Source of the DNA: Dactylonectria macrodidyma
Taxonomy: Eukaryota > Ascomycota > Sordariomycetes > Hypocreales > Nectriaceae
Reading direction: 5' to 3'
DNA: 64,000 nt
Assembly: GCA_020744425.1 (NCBI GenBank)
Contig: JAGMUV010000007.1
Location: 930,001 to 994,000, forward strand
Part shown: positions 21,842-33,871 of the stretch, piece after piece
Layout of the letters: every line of letters starts with the position of its first letter
How positions within the stretch are numbered: the stretch's first letter is position 1
Translations under genes and position numbers: made by a program
Notes under the pieces: generated by a model
The model's database searches: none
What the model was told of the DNA's origin: nothing
Seen by the model: only the letters and a program-made list of their open reading frames with translations

Positions 21842-23266
21842 ATGTTGTATGCACCTAGCTCTTCAACCCCTGCGGCCCTCCCGCAGACGCAGCTCACCGA
21901 GCTTCAGCCCGGGGTAACGCTGCTCGCCCCGCTCTCTCGCCGAGGCCATGGCCCTGGCATCATCCTCCTCACTGCCGACTCGGCGGACCAGGTGAGCATC
22001 AAGGAGGGCGTACCGTCTGCATCCGTCAAGTGGGCCGAGGAGGGATTCGCCGTTGCGGAAATTCAAGCGACGGCTCTCGCTGCAGGCACGGCGGTTCTGA
22101 AGACGGCCTTCGACGCGCTGAAGGAGCATGAAAAGTGCGACTCAACGGACAAAATTGGACTTGTTGGTATGTCTTTGAATCGGCTCCTTGCTAGGAAGGA
22201 GATTGTTCACTTACATCTACATTAAGCATACGATCCGGAGTTGTGGAGTCAAGTCCTCCCAGCTCTCCACTCAGTCCCAGAGATTACCGGGGCCATTGTG
22301 TATGCCAATAAGGGCTACGATCTCAAGCAAGGCCAAGCCTTGGTGCCAGTTGTCGTTCACTTCGCCGGGGAGCCCTCTGTTCTCCCCAAGCGAACTCCAG
22401 CCTTCACTGAATACTTCTACCCCTCACTATCGTCTTTCAAGTTCGCTACCCCCTTCTCCAGCGAATTCAACTACTCGGCAGAGGCCGTCTCTCACACCCG
22501 CAACTTGACTTTCATCAAGCCCCTTGTCGGTGGCCCGTTCTTCGACCTTGACGCAATCTGGGACGAGCACACTCACTATGAGTTCACCGATCGCTCAGTC
22601 GAACACACCATGGCCACAATGGTTCAGGAACCCTACGTGAACCACATTCCTACGGTAAGGGATTCTTACCCTGGGGTCTAGTTTCAGTACTTATACGTTG
22701 TTTTTAGATGACCGGTGGTATCGGCCGGGAACGGTTAAGTAACTTCTACAGACATCACTTCATTTTCCAGAACTCGGATGACACGGAACTCGAGCTGATC
22801 AGCCGCACAGTCGGCATCGATCGTGTCATTGACGAATTCATCTACAAATTCACCCATGGCAAGGCCATTGACTGGCTGTAAGACCATCCAAGCATTGCGC
22901 AATCTCTAAACTCCTTTCTAATGACGTTGACACAGAGTTCCTGGAATCCCACCTACGGGAAAGTATGTCGAAATCCCCATGACCGCTGTAGTCAACATCC
23001 GAGGAGACCGGTTGTACCATGAGCATATCGCATGGGACCAAGCAAGCGTCCTCCGACAGCTAGGGCTTCTACCAGAGTTTCTCCCGTTCCCCTACCCACT
23101 TCCGGATGGTCAGACTCCAGCGCAGGGGAAGCAGTATGAGTACAAACTCCCAGTTGCGGGAGTGGAGACGGCGAGCAAGATGAGAGAGAAAAACTCCACC
23201 GAGTCCAACGAAATGTTTGGCTTCGCTGTGAGGGAGACAGATCTCAAACAAGACAGCAGACTATAA
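21842..23266 (+). CDS. dienelactone-hydrolase-like / SnoaL-like fusion protein
   Basis: Exons are 21842-22166, 22227-22654, 22708-22877 and 22936-23266, giving 417 aa. Residues 1 to about 245 follow the dienelactone hydrolase plan (GIILLTADSADQ, then a helix and KIGLVAYDPELW at the nucleophile elbow), but the elbow lacks the GxCxG Cys seen in the neighbouring hydrolase, so this domain may be inactive or altered. From about residue 250 a SnoaL-like alpha+beta barrel begins (HYEFTDRSVEHTMATMVQEPYVNHIP, then NFYRHHFIF, and GDRLYHEHIAWDQASVLRQLGLLP). SnoaL-like domains act as cyclases, hydrolases or ligand-binding pockets. The same fusion is known in fungi with an uncertain role. It is divergent from the active-looking DLH gene and probably co-regulated with it. 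Confidence 0.88.
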
Positions 23267-23632
23267 TCATGTATCATTGAATCATCTTTCAAGGATCACC
23301 TACACGTCACGACATCGAGTGTAAACACTTATCAGACTTAAATAAAGGTCAAAGTCGTTATATTCTTTATCCTAATGTGTACACATCTAGGCACCTGCCC
23401 ACTTGGCAATCCAAACGCCGTCCTGTTTCCATAAAGGACTACTTCCAAACAATGCCAGATGAACTTGAAGCTAAACTACCAGAACCAAAAGTAAACGTCA
23501 TCGAAGATCCAACAGCGCATAGCTCCCAGTCTCCTCTTCCAGTATTTCTATTCGTAAACGGGGTATAAGCCGAAAGAATACAAGCCACGCCTGCCCCGTA
23601 AGTGGGCGCCAGACAGGCCATCATGGTGCATC
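23267..23632. other. convergent 3' intergenic region
   Basis: About 365 bp between two genes that end toward each other, with AATAAA-like signals (TTAAATAAAGG near 23340). A 63-codon plus frame here has no support. Confidence 0.5.
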
Positions 23633-26600
23633 TTAGACACCGCGGAACATGCGCACGATCAGGAACCACATGGCCCCAATGAACTTGAAGGCACTGAGAC
23701 CAGCCACACTCCACAGCACGATGTTCATATAAATGTTAGAGCGGGCCAGTTCGGTTGCCTCTGCATCCTCCTCACTGGATCCAGGTGTGATCTTGTCCAA
23801 GCCAGCAGAAGCCAGGACAACTGCCGCGAGGGCAAAGTTGGTGACCATCCAGATCAAGACAACACCGGTTCGAACACCCCTGTAGTAATCCATTTGCTTT
23901 TCCTGGAGATCGGCAGGTGTCGGCTCCTTCTTGACTTCGACGTGCTTAGTAGCAAACAAGGTGACTTCGCGCTGGTACTGCGCGTTCAAATCGCCTTCAT
24001 CAGGAAGATCTGTTTTACCCTGGCCGTCCTTGGTGCTGACCGAAGGCAGTTTCTCAACTTTATCGTCACCCTTGGTACCCCACGAAACATCGTGCGTGTT
24101 GCAAAAGGCATAGACGTTGAGAACGTTGGTAAAGGTCGGGGTCAGGAGCATGTACTGGACCAGCGAGGTGAACATGTGCCAGGGATCGAACATCATGAGG
24201 GAGGCAATGAGCCAGATGCCGAACGTTGACATAACTGAGATGATGAGCATGTAGAAGACTTTGTTCTTAAACAGATCTTCGATGCTGAAGCCGTCATTGT
24301 TCTCCATGTCTGTCTTGATGGTGATGACAGCGATGTAAATGGCGGCAAAGAGAAGGTATCTGCAACGAATTAGCGTTCTGTGTCCGTAGATGGGGAACCA
24401 TGCATCCTTACATCATGAGCAACGCCCAGAAATAGACCATGCTGAGGTAGAGTTTTCCAGATCCACCAGGCCGATTTCCCAACGAAAGAACAAAACAAGT
24501 GATCAAGAAGACACCGTAGAGCCATGTGAAGACGACGCCAAGGATCTCACCGACTCTACCCAGGAGAGTATCGTCGCCCAAGCTCGTTGTCAGAATCTTG
24601 AAGACCAGGAAGAAGTTACCGATGGCGAACCAAGCAAAGATCATGTTGATAGTGTTGAAGACGAATTCGATGAAGAATGCAAACTTGCGCAGGAAAGTGT
24701 GGTCAGAGCGGAAGAAATCGTAGAAGTGCACGATGGCGTAGATTGCGGCGAAGAAAGAGCCGTTCAGCCAACGACGTCGCTGAAGAATCAGTTCTGTCAC
24801 CGTGTCAGGCACATCAGTCTCGCCAGTGGCAGACTTGACGTATTGAAGGATCCAATGGCAGTTTCTCTTGGTGACCAGTTCGAAGCAAAGAATTCGATCT
24901 TCAGCCAGGTACATGTTGGATTCGAAGAGACCAGCTTCGCCTCCACCGTGGAGCGTCTCACCAAGGAAATACTTCTCCAAAGGTCCCTGACCATTCTTGT
25001 CGTTTTGTAGAGCGATGTATCGATAAGCAGAGAAGGCACCGGGCAAAACTGAGATAAAGCCAAAAGCAGATTCCAACGGCTTGTCGAGAATATTGCTCAT
25101 CTTATACTCGAAGTTCTGAGCCGCGACGATAGGGTTCAAGAGTAACTTGCCACCCGTGCCCAACATGGCCTTGATCTCACCACAGGAGCCACCGCACATA
25201 GGCTCTAAGTCAAACGCCTTCCAGAGATGATAAATGGAATTGCCACCGGGGCGGGTACCGGCATCAAGGAGGACGCAGATGTTGGGGTCGAGAACACGAC
25301 CAAACGCCGAGAAGAACCATCGATGTGAATTGATCTTTTTGCCGTTCTTCTCTTTGAGACAAAAGAGTATCTGAACAGGTTGACGTCGGTGAACAAGTGA
25401 GACCACATCATTCTTGAGTTGCAGATGGGTTTGTGTCGTGTACTCGTAGATATGGGCCGTTACGTCCTTGTCGTTGACCTTTTGTTTAGCAATACCCTCT
25501 TGATAAACACCCATACCAGCCAAGAGGGCTCTCGTTCGGGGGTTGATCTTAGCACGACCATCGCTGACGACGCAGACCACAATTTTCTTCCAGGCATCTT
25601 TGCCCCAGGTCTTGCTGTTGGGACGGTTGCACATGTATTCGACGTTCTTGAAAACACCGATCATGGTTCGTGCGAAGAGAACATCATCTTCGTTGTACAT
25701 AGTCACGACGATGAATAACTCGGTGTGGCGGGGCTTACTAAAGAGTTTCTGTCGCAAGGTAAAGTTGTCGTCGTAGAAATTGTTGGGGTCGCAGGTCGCC
25801 GCCGTGTATCTCATGTGCGTAAACTCGTCGCGCTCGCCGTGAGGGTTCTGTTGGAGCAAGACTGGGGGGACCGGGCAGTCAAGAACCAAGTTGCCGCGGT
25901 AGAGAAGAACCTGTTTGACTGTCTTCCATCGCTTGATACCTCCACCGCCGCCTGGGGGTGGAGGTTGGTCCGAGTATTGCTCGGTGGGCGCATCAGATTC
26001 TTGATGCGCCAGCATGGGGCGACGGTCGTCGTAGTCATAACCCTGATCGTATCCCTCTTGAGGATGCGGCTCGTAAGGCTGGTTGTAGTAGTCATCATGA
26101 TGCGATTCGGGGTTCACAGAGTAGTCGCCGCGGCCGTAGCTTGAAACGTTATCGACCGAGTGCTATGGAAATTTGTTAGCTTATCCCAACCGTCATCGCA
26201 TTAGGATTGCGCGAAGTTTGGCACTGCGAGGTTTCGCAGGATGGATATACGCACTGCTGCATTGAGATTGAGGTGATCGCTTGGAGTACCGAGTCGATGC
26301 GGGTCGTTGGCGGAAGGCATATCAACATGAGATTGCTGGTGTTGTTGGCTGTACGGGTTATCGTCGAGCTGATACCCATGTTGGAGAGGATTCCCCGGTG
26401 AAGGAGTCCTGTACGCGCCCCGTCGCTGGTCCATCGGATCGTTGTAGTAATCGTCGTCTGCGCGAGTAGAAGGTTAGGATTGGATTTTAACAAGTATATT
26501 GCAGAAGGTGGAGGAGAGTAGATGAAGCCGCTCGTATTAGTAGGCTCCGCCACACTGGTTTCGTGTCGCGAACACACAAACGGGCCTGGTTGAACATGGA

Positions 26601-26840
26601 ACAGAAGCTTTCTGGGGACAAAGACGAGGTGCGGGAGGTAGGCAAAAAGGCGACAGATTGAACAACTGCGCCTCTACGAAACAAGAGCGGGCACATCGCA
26701 ATCTGAAGCAAACAACCAGGGGCGTGTGCTCAAGAATGGAGGGGTCCCTCTTGGGGCAGAGGATGGGAAAGGGGGGCCAGATGACGACGGAGGGGGGTCA
26801 CGGGGGATGTCGTGGACTTGCCTAAGCGATTATACGACAT
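23633..26840 (-). CDS. chitin synthase, division 1 (class I/II)
   Basis: Four exons in transcript order: 26840-26822, 26457-26255, 26162-24412 and 24359-23633, giving 899 aa. The first exon encodes only MSYNRL plus one base; its intron (364 nt) uses a GC donor (G|GCAAGT) and joins to [13 protein letters not shown], restoring the known N-terminal pattern of this family. The disordered N-terminal 190 residues are Pro/Gln/Tyr-rich. The glycosyltransferase core follows with [17 protein letters not shown], the [10 protein letters not shown] catalytic acid motif and the QRRRWLNGS product-binding motif. About seven membrane segments form the C-terminal half, with SWGTKG on the cytosolic side. It polymerises UDP-GlcNAc into chitin and extrudes it across the plasma membrane. 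Long non-coding DNA upstream suggests an extended promoter or leader. Confidence 0.95.
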
Positions 26841-27760
26841 GGTCGCTGGAGTTTATGCGCACCCAAACGCGCTGCTTCAATGAATGGTATGTGTGGTTGG
26901 TGCGCGCAGCGAAAGTCTGAGACTTTGGTGACGTCGAGGTCGAGTGAAGGCGCTCGCTTGCGAGGTTGCCAGGTTGCCCAGGTTGCGAGGAGCAAGGACC
27001 AGCGCTGTCGAATCCAAAGCGTTGTTGACGTCGCGCCAAAGGATGTATGTATCGGGCAGGATGCACGAGGAACAATGCGGGTGCGATTTACTGCTTCGTC
27101 TTCGTACAAAGGAGCTGTGAACGCTGAATCGCGGCGACAAAGACGCATGCAACGGCCGAGGCAGCGGAAAGTTGACCGGATAGATGCAGAACGGAAGCGT
27201 GTGTGGTGGTGGCTTGGAGGACGAAGGGAAAGCTGCAGTTTCAAGCTGATGAAATTGTTACAGAAGGCCGCCGGCGCTGCGCTCGGGGATTGGCACTGGG
27301 GGGCAAAGCTAGGCGGTTCTTGCACGCTCAGTGGTCCAGTTGCCCTGCTGTGGGGGGTGTGGCAGCTTGGTGGGAGACGGCTTGGATGGCTATTAATGCC
27401 AAGGGGGACAGGCTTGGCGACACGGCTCCCTGTTTCAGACGCTGGCTCGGATGATCACCACCCTGTTTCCCCTTGCTAATGCTGCCGATGCAACGGTTGA
27501 ACGGCCAAAGAGAGGCGAGAAAGCAGCTTTTAGGGCGACTCCCGTGTCTTTGGCTTGGGACTGACTGGGTCCGTTCGGCTCGTGATTTGCGCGCGGGCGG
27601 CGGGCGAGAGTGACGTCGCTCCTCGGTGGCTCAGTGCCCGGAAAGTCGGCTCAGCGGGGGCGGGTTGGCTTGCTACGGGGCGGTGTTCCCTTCAATCAGC
27701 GCCGAATGCTCTCAAGGTTCCAGTAGAGGTGACTGGAGATGGTGGGATCGTGACCGGCCA

Positions 27761-27850
27761 GGGAGAAAGGGAGGGAGGAGGAGGAGGGGGAGGGGGAGGA
27801 GATGATGAAGAAGAGTAAACAAGAGGAAGAAGGAGAAGAAGTGGAAGAAA
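27761..27850 (+). repeat. purine-rich low-complexity tract
   Basis: Nearly pure G/A with GAGGAG, GGGGGA and GAAGAA runs, so the minus strand, which is the chitin synthase sense strand, is pyrimidine-rich. Such CT tracts are common in fungal promoters. It lies about 0.9 kb upstream of the chitin synthase start. Confidence 0.8.
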
Positions 27851-29386
27851 AGCCGTAGTCATGATACTCTTCAGGACTACCTAGGTCAGCCGTAATATGG
27901 ATTGTATTCAGTTTTGTTTTGCCTTGCCTCGCCAGTCTCACCAATCCCCCTTCCCCCAGCATCTGCAGTCAGCCATCAGCCATCAGCCCAACCTAAGCCA
28001 TCACCCTCAGTAGTCCCTCCTTGTACGCCCAGCTCTGGTCTAGTCCCCGACCGAACCCCCGCCAACCCTCCAACCTAACCCCAATCCAACCAAGCTATTG
28101 CACCAGCTTCAAGTCAGGCAAGGCTTTCTGGCAGTTCGCCAATCGCCCAGTGGACTCGCTGCACCTTGGGCTCTCATTCACCCAATGGCTGTGAGTCGGA
28201 TTCTGGATCTCCTGTCATCGGGCTTATCAGGACCCTTCCATCAGTCATCCTGCCCCCAGCCGCCTGCCCACCAGATCAACGGCTAGAAGCGTTCCGAGCC
28301 AAGTCACTGTTGAGTCTGGTCCCAGAAAAATGTCCAAAAATATCAACAAATCGCCATTGTACGCCACAGAATGGCTCGGGTAACTGCGCCACGATCATGC
28401 GAACTGCCAACCACTCTGCGAAATGGACTCAATCCGTCTGCCACCATGGGATATTTGATCTCAGCTAGTCCTTGTCTCTCGGATCTCCTCCTTTGATGAT
28501 GCATCGGAAATCGGATATTCATGTAGAGATGTTCATACCTATATTCTCTCATACCTTTGCTAGTCATTAATATGTTTCCACGCAATCCAAAATCTAGCTC
28601 CAGTCATGTCAACACTAAGCCGGCTTTGTGCGCGAAAGCTGGCTGAGATACTTCTCGTGATCCACCTAATGCGGGTTGTTATAAAAGATGGACGCTTGCC
28701 GTAGTACTCGCTGTCCAAGTAGAATACTGCGCTTTACTACATTGTCCATTGGTCTGGTAAGGGGTGGCAGAAAAAAACCACACACCACAGAGCATCAACT
28801 TACTCCATATCCTTGGTATTATTACTTGAGTAAATTTATAGCTTAAATTAGTTCACTTTATGATCTTTATTGTGTATATTTTTTTTTCCAGTTAGTACTT
28901 ATATAGCTCTTATAATATGCTTATTTTATAAGAAGCGTCGTAGTGTACCTAGTGTTTCCTTCCCACATCCCTCATCTGTTACCACAACAAAAAGCCCAGA
29001 TGGACGTCACTTCGACGGCATTGGCCGTTGCAAGTTTCTTGTTCCCGCTTCACCACCTACCACCAAGCGCTCTTAGTTCAGTACGGTAGTAAGGCTATAT
29101 TTATTGTGCCAAGCTACGCTACTCTTTCACGCAGGTCCAGAGACTCCATCCAAACAATTGCATCGCAATCAATAACGCACCTCGCCTACATCTCACGCAG
29201 CGCTCCCGCTAGCGTCCCTGACTTCACACCTTGGCACCGCAACCGCTTCAAGGTTCCTAGGCGGTTATAGTTCTTACTCACCATTCAGGTGAGAGAACAG
29301 CACAGCCTAACGCCTCATCGCCAGCGCCAATGTTCAGCCGTCGGAATATATCTCAACCTAAAAATCCAATATCACGACCACTCGAG

Positions 29387-29630
29387 TCTGGAACCACAAG
29401 ACCGTCACCCCGGAACTCCGTCACCATTTTACACCAAAATTAGCTAATTTAATATAAATTAGATAAGTTTGAAAATTTAGATATAAGCTTTTCTTATAAT
29501 TATATAAATAAAAGGATTTTTAAAGGATTTTTTTAAAAATTTCTTCTCATTAGTTGAAAATAGTAAAAAAGGCCTATTTTTAGTGTATAATGGTGACTGA
29601 GTTCCGGGGTGATGGAGTTGTGGGTCCAGA
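29387..29630. mobile_element. MITE-like element with 57-bp terminal inverted repeats
   Basis: The 57 bases at 29387-29443 are an inverted copy of 29574-29630, with 8 mismatches (about 86 percent identity by hand count). Each arm begins TCTGGA and contains TCACCCCGGAACTC and GTCACCATT. The 130 bp between the arms are almost pure A/T and non-coding. The size (244 bp), the long arms and the absence of a transposase match a miniature inverted-repeat element or foldback remnant. No clear target-site duplication was found, so the family is not assigned. Confidence 0.75.
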
Positions 29631-30522
29631 CCCTACGATAGACCCAAATCGTGGCTAAAAATCCTAAATGAATGGCGCCTCGACAACGATCGCTGATTGG
29701 AGACACTTTCCGACCATGAGACCGCACTGACGTCGTCTGGGGATGCTCGAGCCATGTGACTATTGTGATGGTCCGCTCCTCGTCCTGTGCTGGTGCAACT
29801 TCTAAACAACGCGCATTGGCGCTTATCTAGACCTTCTTCATCTCATCTCACACTTGCAGCCGCCTCTCATGCAGGATACCAGAGGGGGATTGCTGCACCT
29901 GCAGTCAAATTTTGACTCCAATGCCTCTCGGTAAACCACGTTACACTCCCTCATTTCCACATTTGTTTCTCGAGAGAAAGATCATCCCTGCTCAAGCAAG
30001 CGAGGATAGTATCACTGCATGGGCTTTCCTAACCCTCAACCCACTAAGGACTCTCCCACTGGTCGAGAGCAACAAACTCGCAGAGTTAGACGTTTTAAGT
30101 CTATGATTAGCTTCTGGCCCCCAGGACGATTCTATTCAGCTCATGCACCTCAGGGACTTGGTGCAGTTTGATTCCCAGAATATGACCAATGAGCTGCAGG
30201 CCACCCCTGGAATATTTGCCCATCACACCCACCCGCCTTGGGTACTCCTCCGGCGCATCATTCCCTTACCCGCCACTTCACTCAGGCTACCTTAGACTGG
30301 ATTGGGAGCTGCAAGATAGTGAAGCAGCAAGAGACGGCACAATAATGGCCCGCATACAGCAGAGTATTACAGGCGACTCCCCAGGCCTCTTTAAACTGCT
30401 GGCTCCCCCCGTTGTCTTGTTTTGCTTCTCGTCCAGAGTTCCTTGTCACCACGGACTTTCACCATCGTAACTGCTTCACCTGGACATCATCTTGATCTCG
30501 GTGAAGGTCAACTCTATTCAAA

Positions 30523-31792
30523 ATGGCGCGCCTTCTACCCCTCTTCTCAACAATTCTCCTTCTATTGCAGTCCTCTGTGAAGGCTGCTGAGACAGTCACT
30601 ATCTCCGCTGTTCTTGACGACAGCGGTCATGAATGCATCAGCAAATGTCTTTACTACACCATCTTCACCGACATAGGCGCAGCCATGGGCTGTGACGACC
30701 CATACGAGAACAACTGCTACTGCGCAACGGCAGCAGCTTCTGCATCCGTCGCAGACAACTGGATGGACAAGTGCGCCTCGTCCATATGTGGACGAGGCGA
30801 CCTCACTCTCGACCTCAGTTCCATGCAGTCCATCTATGCATCATACTGCATGGGGGCTGGGTTCACACAACCCGGTGCCACAAACTGGTACAATCCTGCT
30901 GAGACGACGACAGAGTCCGAGCCTTCAGCAACAGACAGCAGCAGCAACAGTGATAGCGCTGATGCGCAGGCCAGCAACACCGATGACTCTAGCTCTGTGC
31001 AGACGACAACGCAAATGACGATCGTGACCCAAACCACCGAGGGAGGCTCCGGGGCAACTAAGTCGATGGGTAAGTTCATGCTACTCATGGCGACGGTGCC
31101 TTTGTTTTTGCTCCAGGTACTGTCCCAGCATATACGAGAAGCCGCAATGATGCTAACTGATGGCGATTCTAGTAACTGTCCACGCGACGTCGACCTTGTT
31201 TGTAAACCCCGATGGATCTCCCGCGAACCTTAACATTGACGACTCTGGTGACAATTCCGCTGTGAAGATTGGCGTTGGTGTCGCCGTCCCCGTGGTAGCT
31301 ATTCTGGGTGGTGCCCTGGCCTGGTGGTTCTGGAGGCGGAGACGCCGCAACCGCAACGCGGCTCCGGGCACTCAGCCTTTCGAAGAAGCTGGCATAAACA
31401 ATACTTCGACTACGCCCCCGATGGCCCTTGCTCCTGTTGTTCGAAAACCCGTCGGCAGTTCCACCGTGTCTCCCGTCACCGCCGCGGTCTCCCCAGTTTC
31501 CAAGACCACCGAACTCTCCGGCGAGGGCCTCAAGCGTGAAATCGACGGCCAGGAGATCCATCCCTTTGTAACTCCCACCCCCCCAGTCGCGCTCCCAGGG
31601 CACCACGAGGTCAACGGCGATGTTGCCTGGCGCCCCGAGATGGACGGACAGAGCCCGCGTGTGGAAGTTTCCGGTGAGGGCCGGCCGCCAGAGCTGCATG
31701 GGCAGTCTCAAAGCCCTCCCCCTGTTTACACACAGGCAGCTCAGGATCAAGCGCAGCGTTGGGAGTTGCCAGACAACCAGCGATCATCATAA
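30523..31792 (+). CDS. CFEM-type cell-surface protein with one transmembrane helix
   Basis: Two exons, 30523-31069 and 31173-31792 (intron 103 nt, GTAAGT...TTCTAG), give 388 aa. A signal peptide occupies about residues 1-21 (RLLPLFSTILLLLQSSVKAAE). Residues 35 to about 108 hold eight Cys in the CFEM order (HEC, SKC, MGC, NNC-Y-C, DKC, SIC, SYC). A Ser/Thr-rich, probably O-glycosylated stretch follows (about 110-180), then one membrane helix (VKIGVGVAVPVVAILGGALA), a basic stop (RRRRRNRN) and a Pro-rich cytosolic tail. CFEM proteins sit at the fungal surface and act in adhesion, haem or iron capture or signalling; a membrane-spanning form with a tail suggests a sensor. Parts of the intron could be used differently, since other AG acceptors lie inside it. 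Confidence 0.85.
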
Positions 31793-32324
31793 GAAGAGGC
31801 TTGTGAAAGATGGTCGGACAAGGTCTTTATTCTTTTATACCATATTATGCCTTCAGCAACACGAGTTTTATGTTTTCTTTCTTCGATGCTATTGAGTGAG
31901 ACGAAACCGGCAGTACTTAGGGTGCGTGATGATCACAATCAACGAGTATAGTTTAGGCCCAAAGTCTCCGCACACTCCTTCGTTCATATAATAAGTTTGT
32001 GAACTCGATGAGCTAAAGTATCGTACTGAAGCCTAACAAAAATGCAGTAAGTTTTGAAGGATTCTGTAGCCAGGGTGCTAAATTATATGTAGTTAAGACA
32101 CGGTTTTATATAGAAACGTACGTATGATCGATGCTGGCTTGATGTAAAATAGGAGTGTACGGGGACTTTTGCCCGTCCTACTTACAAGCCCTTCGGGTTT
32201 CGCACTCCACAGATAACTGGCTACCCTGTATTTGAGTCAAAAATCGCATCAAAGAATGAGTCAACAATCCAGTGCGCTCATCTAGAATAGCATAAATATA
32301 TTAGAATGGCACCAATTGAACTTT

Positions 32325-32366
<42 letters not shown>

Positions 32367-32801
32367 CATGCAGGGGAGGCTTTGAACCAAATTAAACTGT
32401 CGCTCTTGTGGTCCGATCCAACTCTCATCCGTCGTTTCAGTTAATCTGGAGGATTGATCCCAGAGAATGAGATTATGCATTGGCAGCTCTATTGGCTCTT
32501 TGTCATATTAACCCAATCCACCGCATTCCCTATAGAATGAAGCGATGGACAAACGATTTTTCAAAAGAAGCAATCTACTTCGAATGGCCAAAAAGCAAAT
32601 TGGAGAGATCCCATCATCACTTTGGCCTTCAGGTCACACACCAAAGCAGTTGCATTCTTGCAATGCAAGGATGCACGGACCAACGCACACCAGGTTTCCT
32701 GCATTGTAAGTGGACGAAGAGAAGAACACCGCGTACCCAGTCAGCGCGGACCAATTTCCTGGTATTTCGGCACATTCAAACAAAAAGAAAAGAAAAAGAA
32801 A
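31793..32801. other. intergenic region with T/A homopolymer
   Basis: About 1 kb downstream of the CFEM gene. It holds a T-run followed by a long A-run at 32322-32363 and short frames only. The right edge, rich in A on the plus strand (AAAAAGAAAAGAAAAAG), is the pol III terminator of the tRNA on the minus strand. Confidence 0.5.
32322..32363. repeat. T10-A32 homopolymer
   Basis: Ten T followed directly by 32 A in non-coding DNA. This may be a retroposed poly-A tail or slippage, and length may vary or be misassembled. Confidence 0.9.
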
Positions 32802-32892
32802 GGGTCTGGCCGGGGATTGAACCCGGGACCTCTCGCAAGCTATGCTTCAGGGTGTTCCCTAAGCGAGAATCATACCGCTAGACCACCAGACC
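32802..32892 (-). tRNA. tRNA-Pro, anticodon AGG, with intron
   Basis: On the minus strand the acceptor arms GGTCTGG and CCAGACC pair fully, with discriminator C. The D-arm begins TGGTCTAGCGG, the anticodon arm CTCGC/GCGAG encloses TT-AGG-G, and the T-arm CCGGG/CCCGG encloses TTCAATC. The total of 91 nt is 19 more than a standard tRNA, which places an intron of about 19 nt directly after position 37, the normal site for eukaryotic tRNA introns. The sequence closely follows eukaryotic tRNA-Pro. A T-rich terminator follows. AGG is expected to become IGG and read CCU, CCC and CCA. Confidence 0.95.
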
Positions 32893-33871
32893 ACTTCAGC
32901 TGGAGAGCTGATATTTGAACATCACGTGATGTGTTGATCGATGGACGACAGCCTTCAGAATCAAATTATGAATCCCTCGATCCATGATCAGCGGGCAACG
33001 CCATGAACGATATCAATACCTGGGGAGGAATATGTTCAGTAAGGGCAGACATGAATCAGGTTGACCTCTGTTCCTCTATGGCGAGACTTGGTATCCTAAA
33101 TTGAGTCACAGTGTCACTCTCTTTGCACTCCGTAGCTTGAGTATAGCCTTTTGGATTGGTGGCTTGGGTCAAGCAAGGGATCATGTCGACGTGCACAATT
33201 GAGGGATAGTATCCTCCTCCTACGTTCCACCTAAAGTCCGCTCCTCCGCCAAAATAAGACCATGAAATACGAAAAATCCGACGACCGGCCCATTAGTCGC
33301 TGTGTGTTGGTGTTGGGCTGAATTAATAATCCCCGCCAGTACCCACGCGTCAACCTGCTTAGCCAGCCTTGGCACGCAAGCCACAACCGCTCAAGGAGGC
33401 CGCGGGTTGCGTGTCCCCAAAATGATGAGAAAATCACTTTGAGCCATATGGTTGGCTGATTAGTCTGTTTGTTCAGTGCTTGATGGTAGTTATGGAGGAG
33501 AGTATTTGAATTGGATGCCTTGCACGACCCACACATTGCGGCGCTCCTAACATGGCAGGCTCGTAGGCTGCGGAGTTGCATACTGAGCAAAAAGGTCGTG
33601 AGGTCGGTGTTGAGCGTGATTGGACTTGCGGTGTTTTTATGATTAGAAATGTAAACGCGTCCCGTATGTCTTGTGTTGGTTTACATGATCTTGTGCGGAG
33701 TTGATACATTGAGATCATGACAGAGAGCAAGGCCCTCGTTGGGTATATAATGGTCGTCGTCGCCAGGCTGTAGAGAGAGTGAGAGAGGCATCAGCAAGCG
33801 AACAACTTCCAAGCAAAATCTCAGACAAAACCAGACCTTCTACCAATTTTCCCCCATCTTCCTCCATCAAA
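32893..33871. other. promoter region of the NmrA-like gene
   Basis: About 1 kb. A TATA box (TATATAA at 33744-33750) lies about 120 bp upstream of the ATG at 33872 and is followed by a C/A-rich leader. No other gene was seen. Confidence 0.5.
33744..33750 (+). promoter_or_regulatory. TATA box of NmrA-like gene
   Basis: TATATAA lies 122 bp upstream of the start codon, with an A/C-rich leader in between (CAAAATCTCAGACAAAACC and similar). Confidence 0.6.

Larger units (their letters stand above)
26841..30522. other. gene-poor region upstream of chitin synthase
   Basis: About 3.7 kb. The first 1.1 kb is GC-rich and is presumed to be the chitin synthase promoter and leader; its overlapping frames of up to 199 codons on both strands look like chance. 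A purine run lies at 27761-27850. From 28.7 kb the DNA has A/T-rich patches (28790-28960, 29440-29575), and an inverted-repeat element lies at 29387-29630. No supported gene was seen. Confidence 0.5.

Noticed and set aside
26822..27479. Overlapping 167- and 199-codon frames on both strands upstream of chitin synthase
   Set aside because: They overlap each other, lack domains and lie in the presumed chitin synthase promoter and leader.
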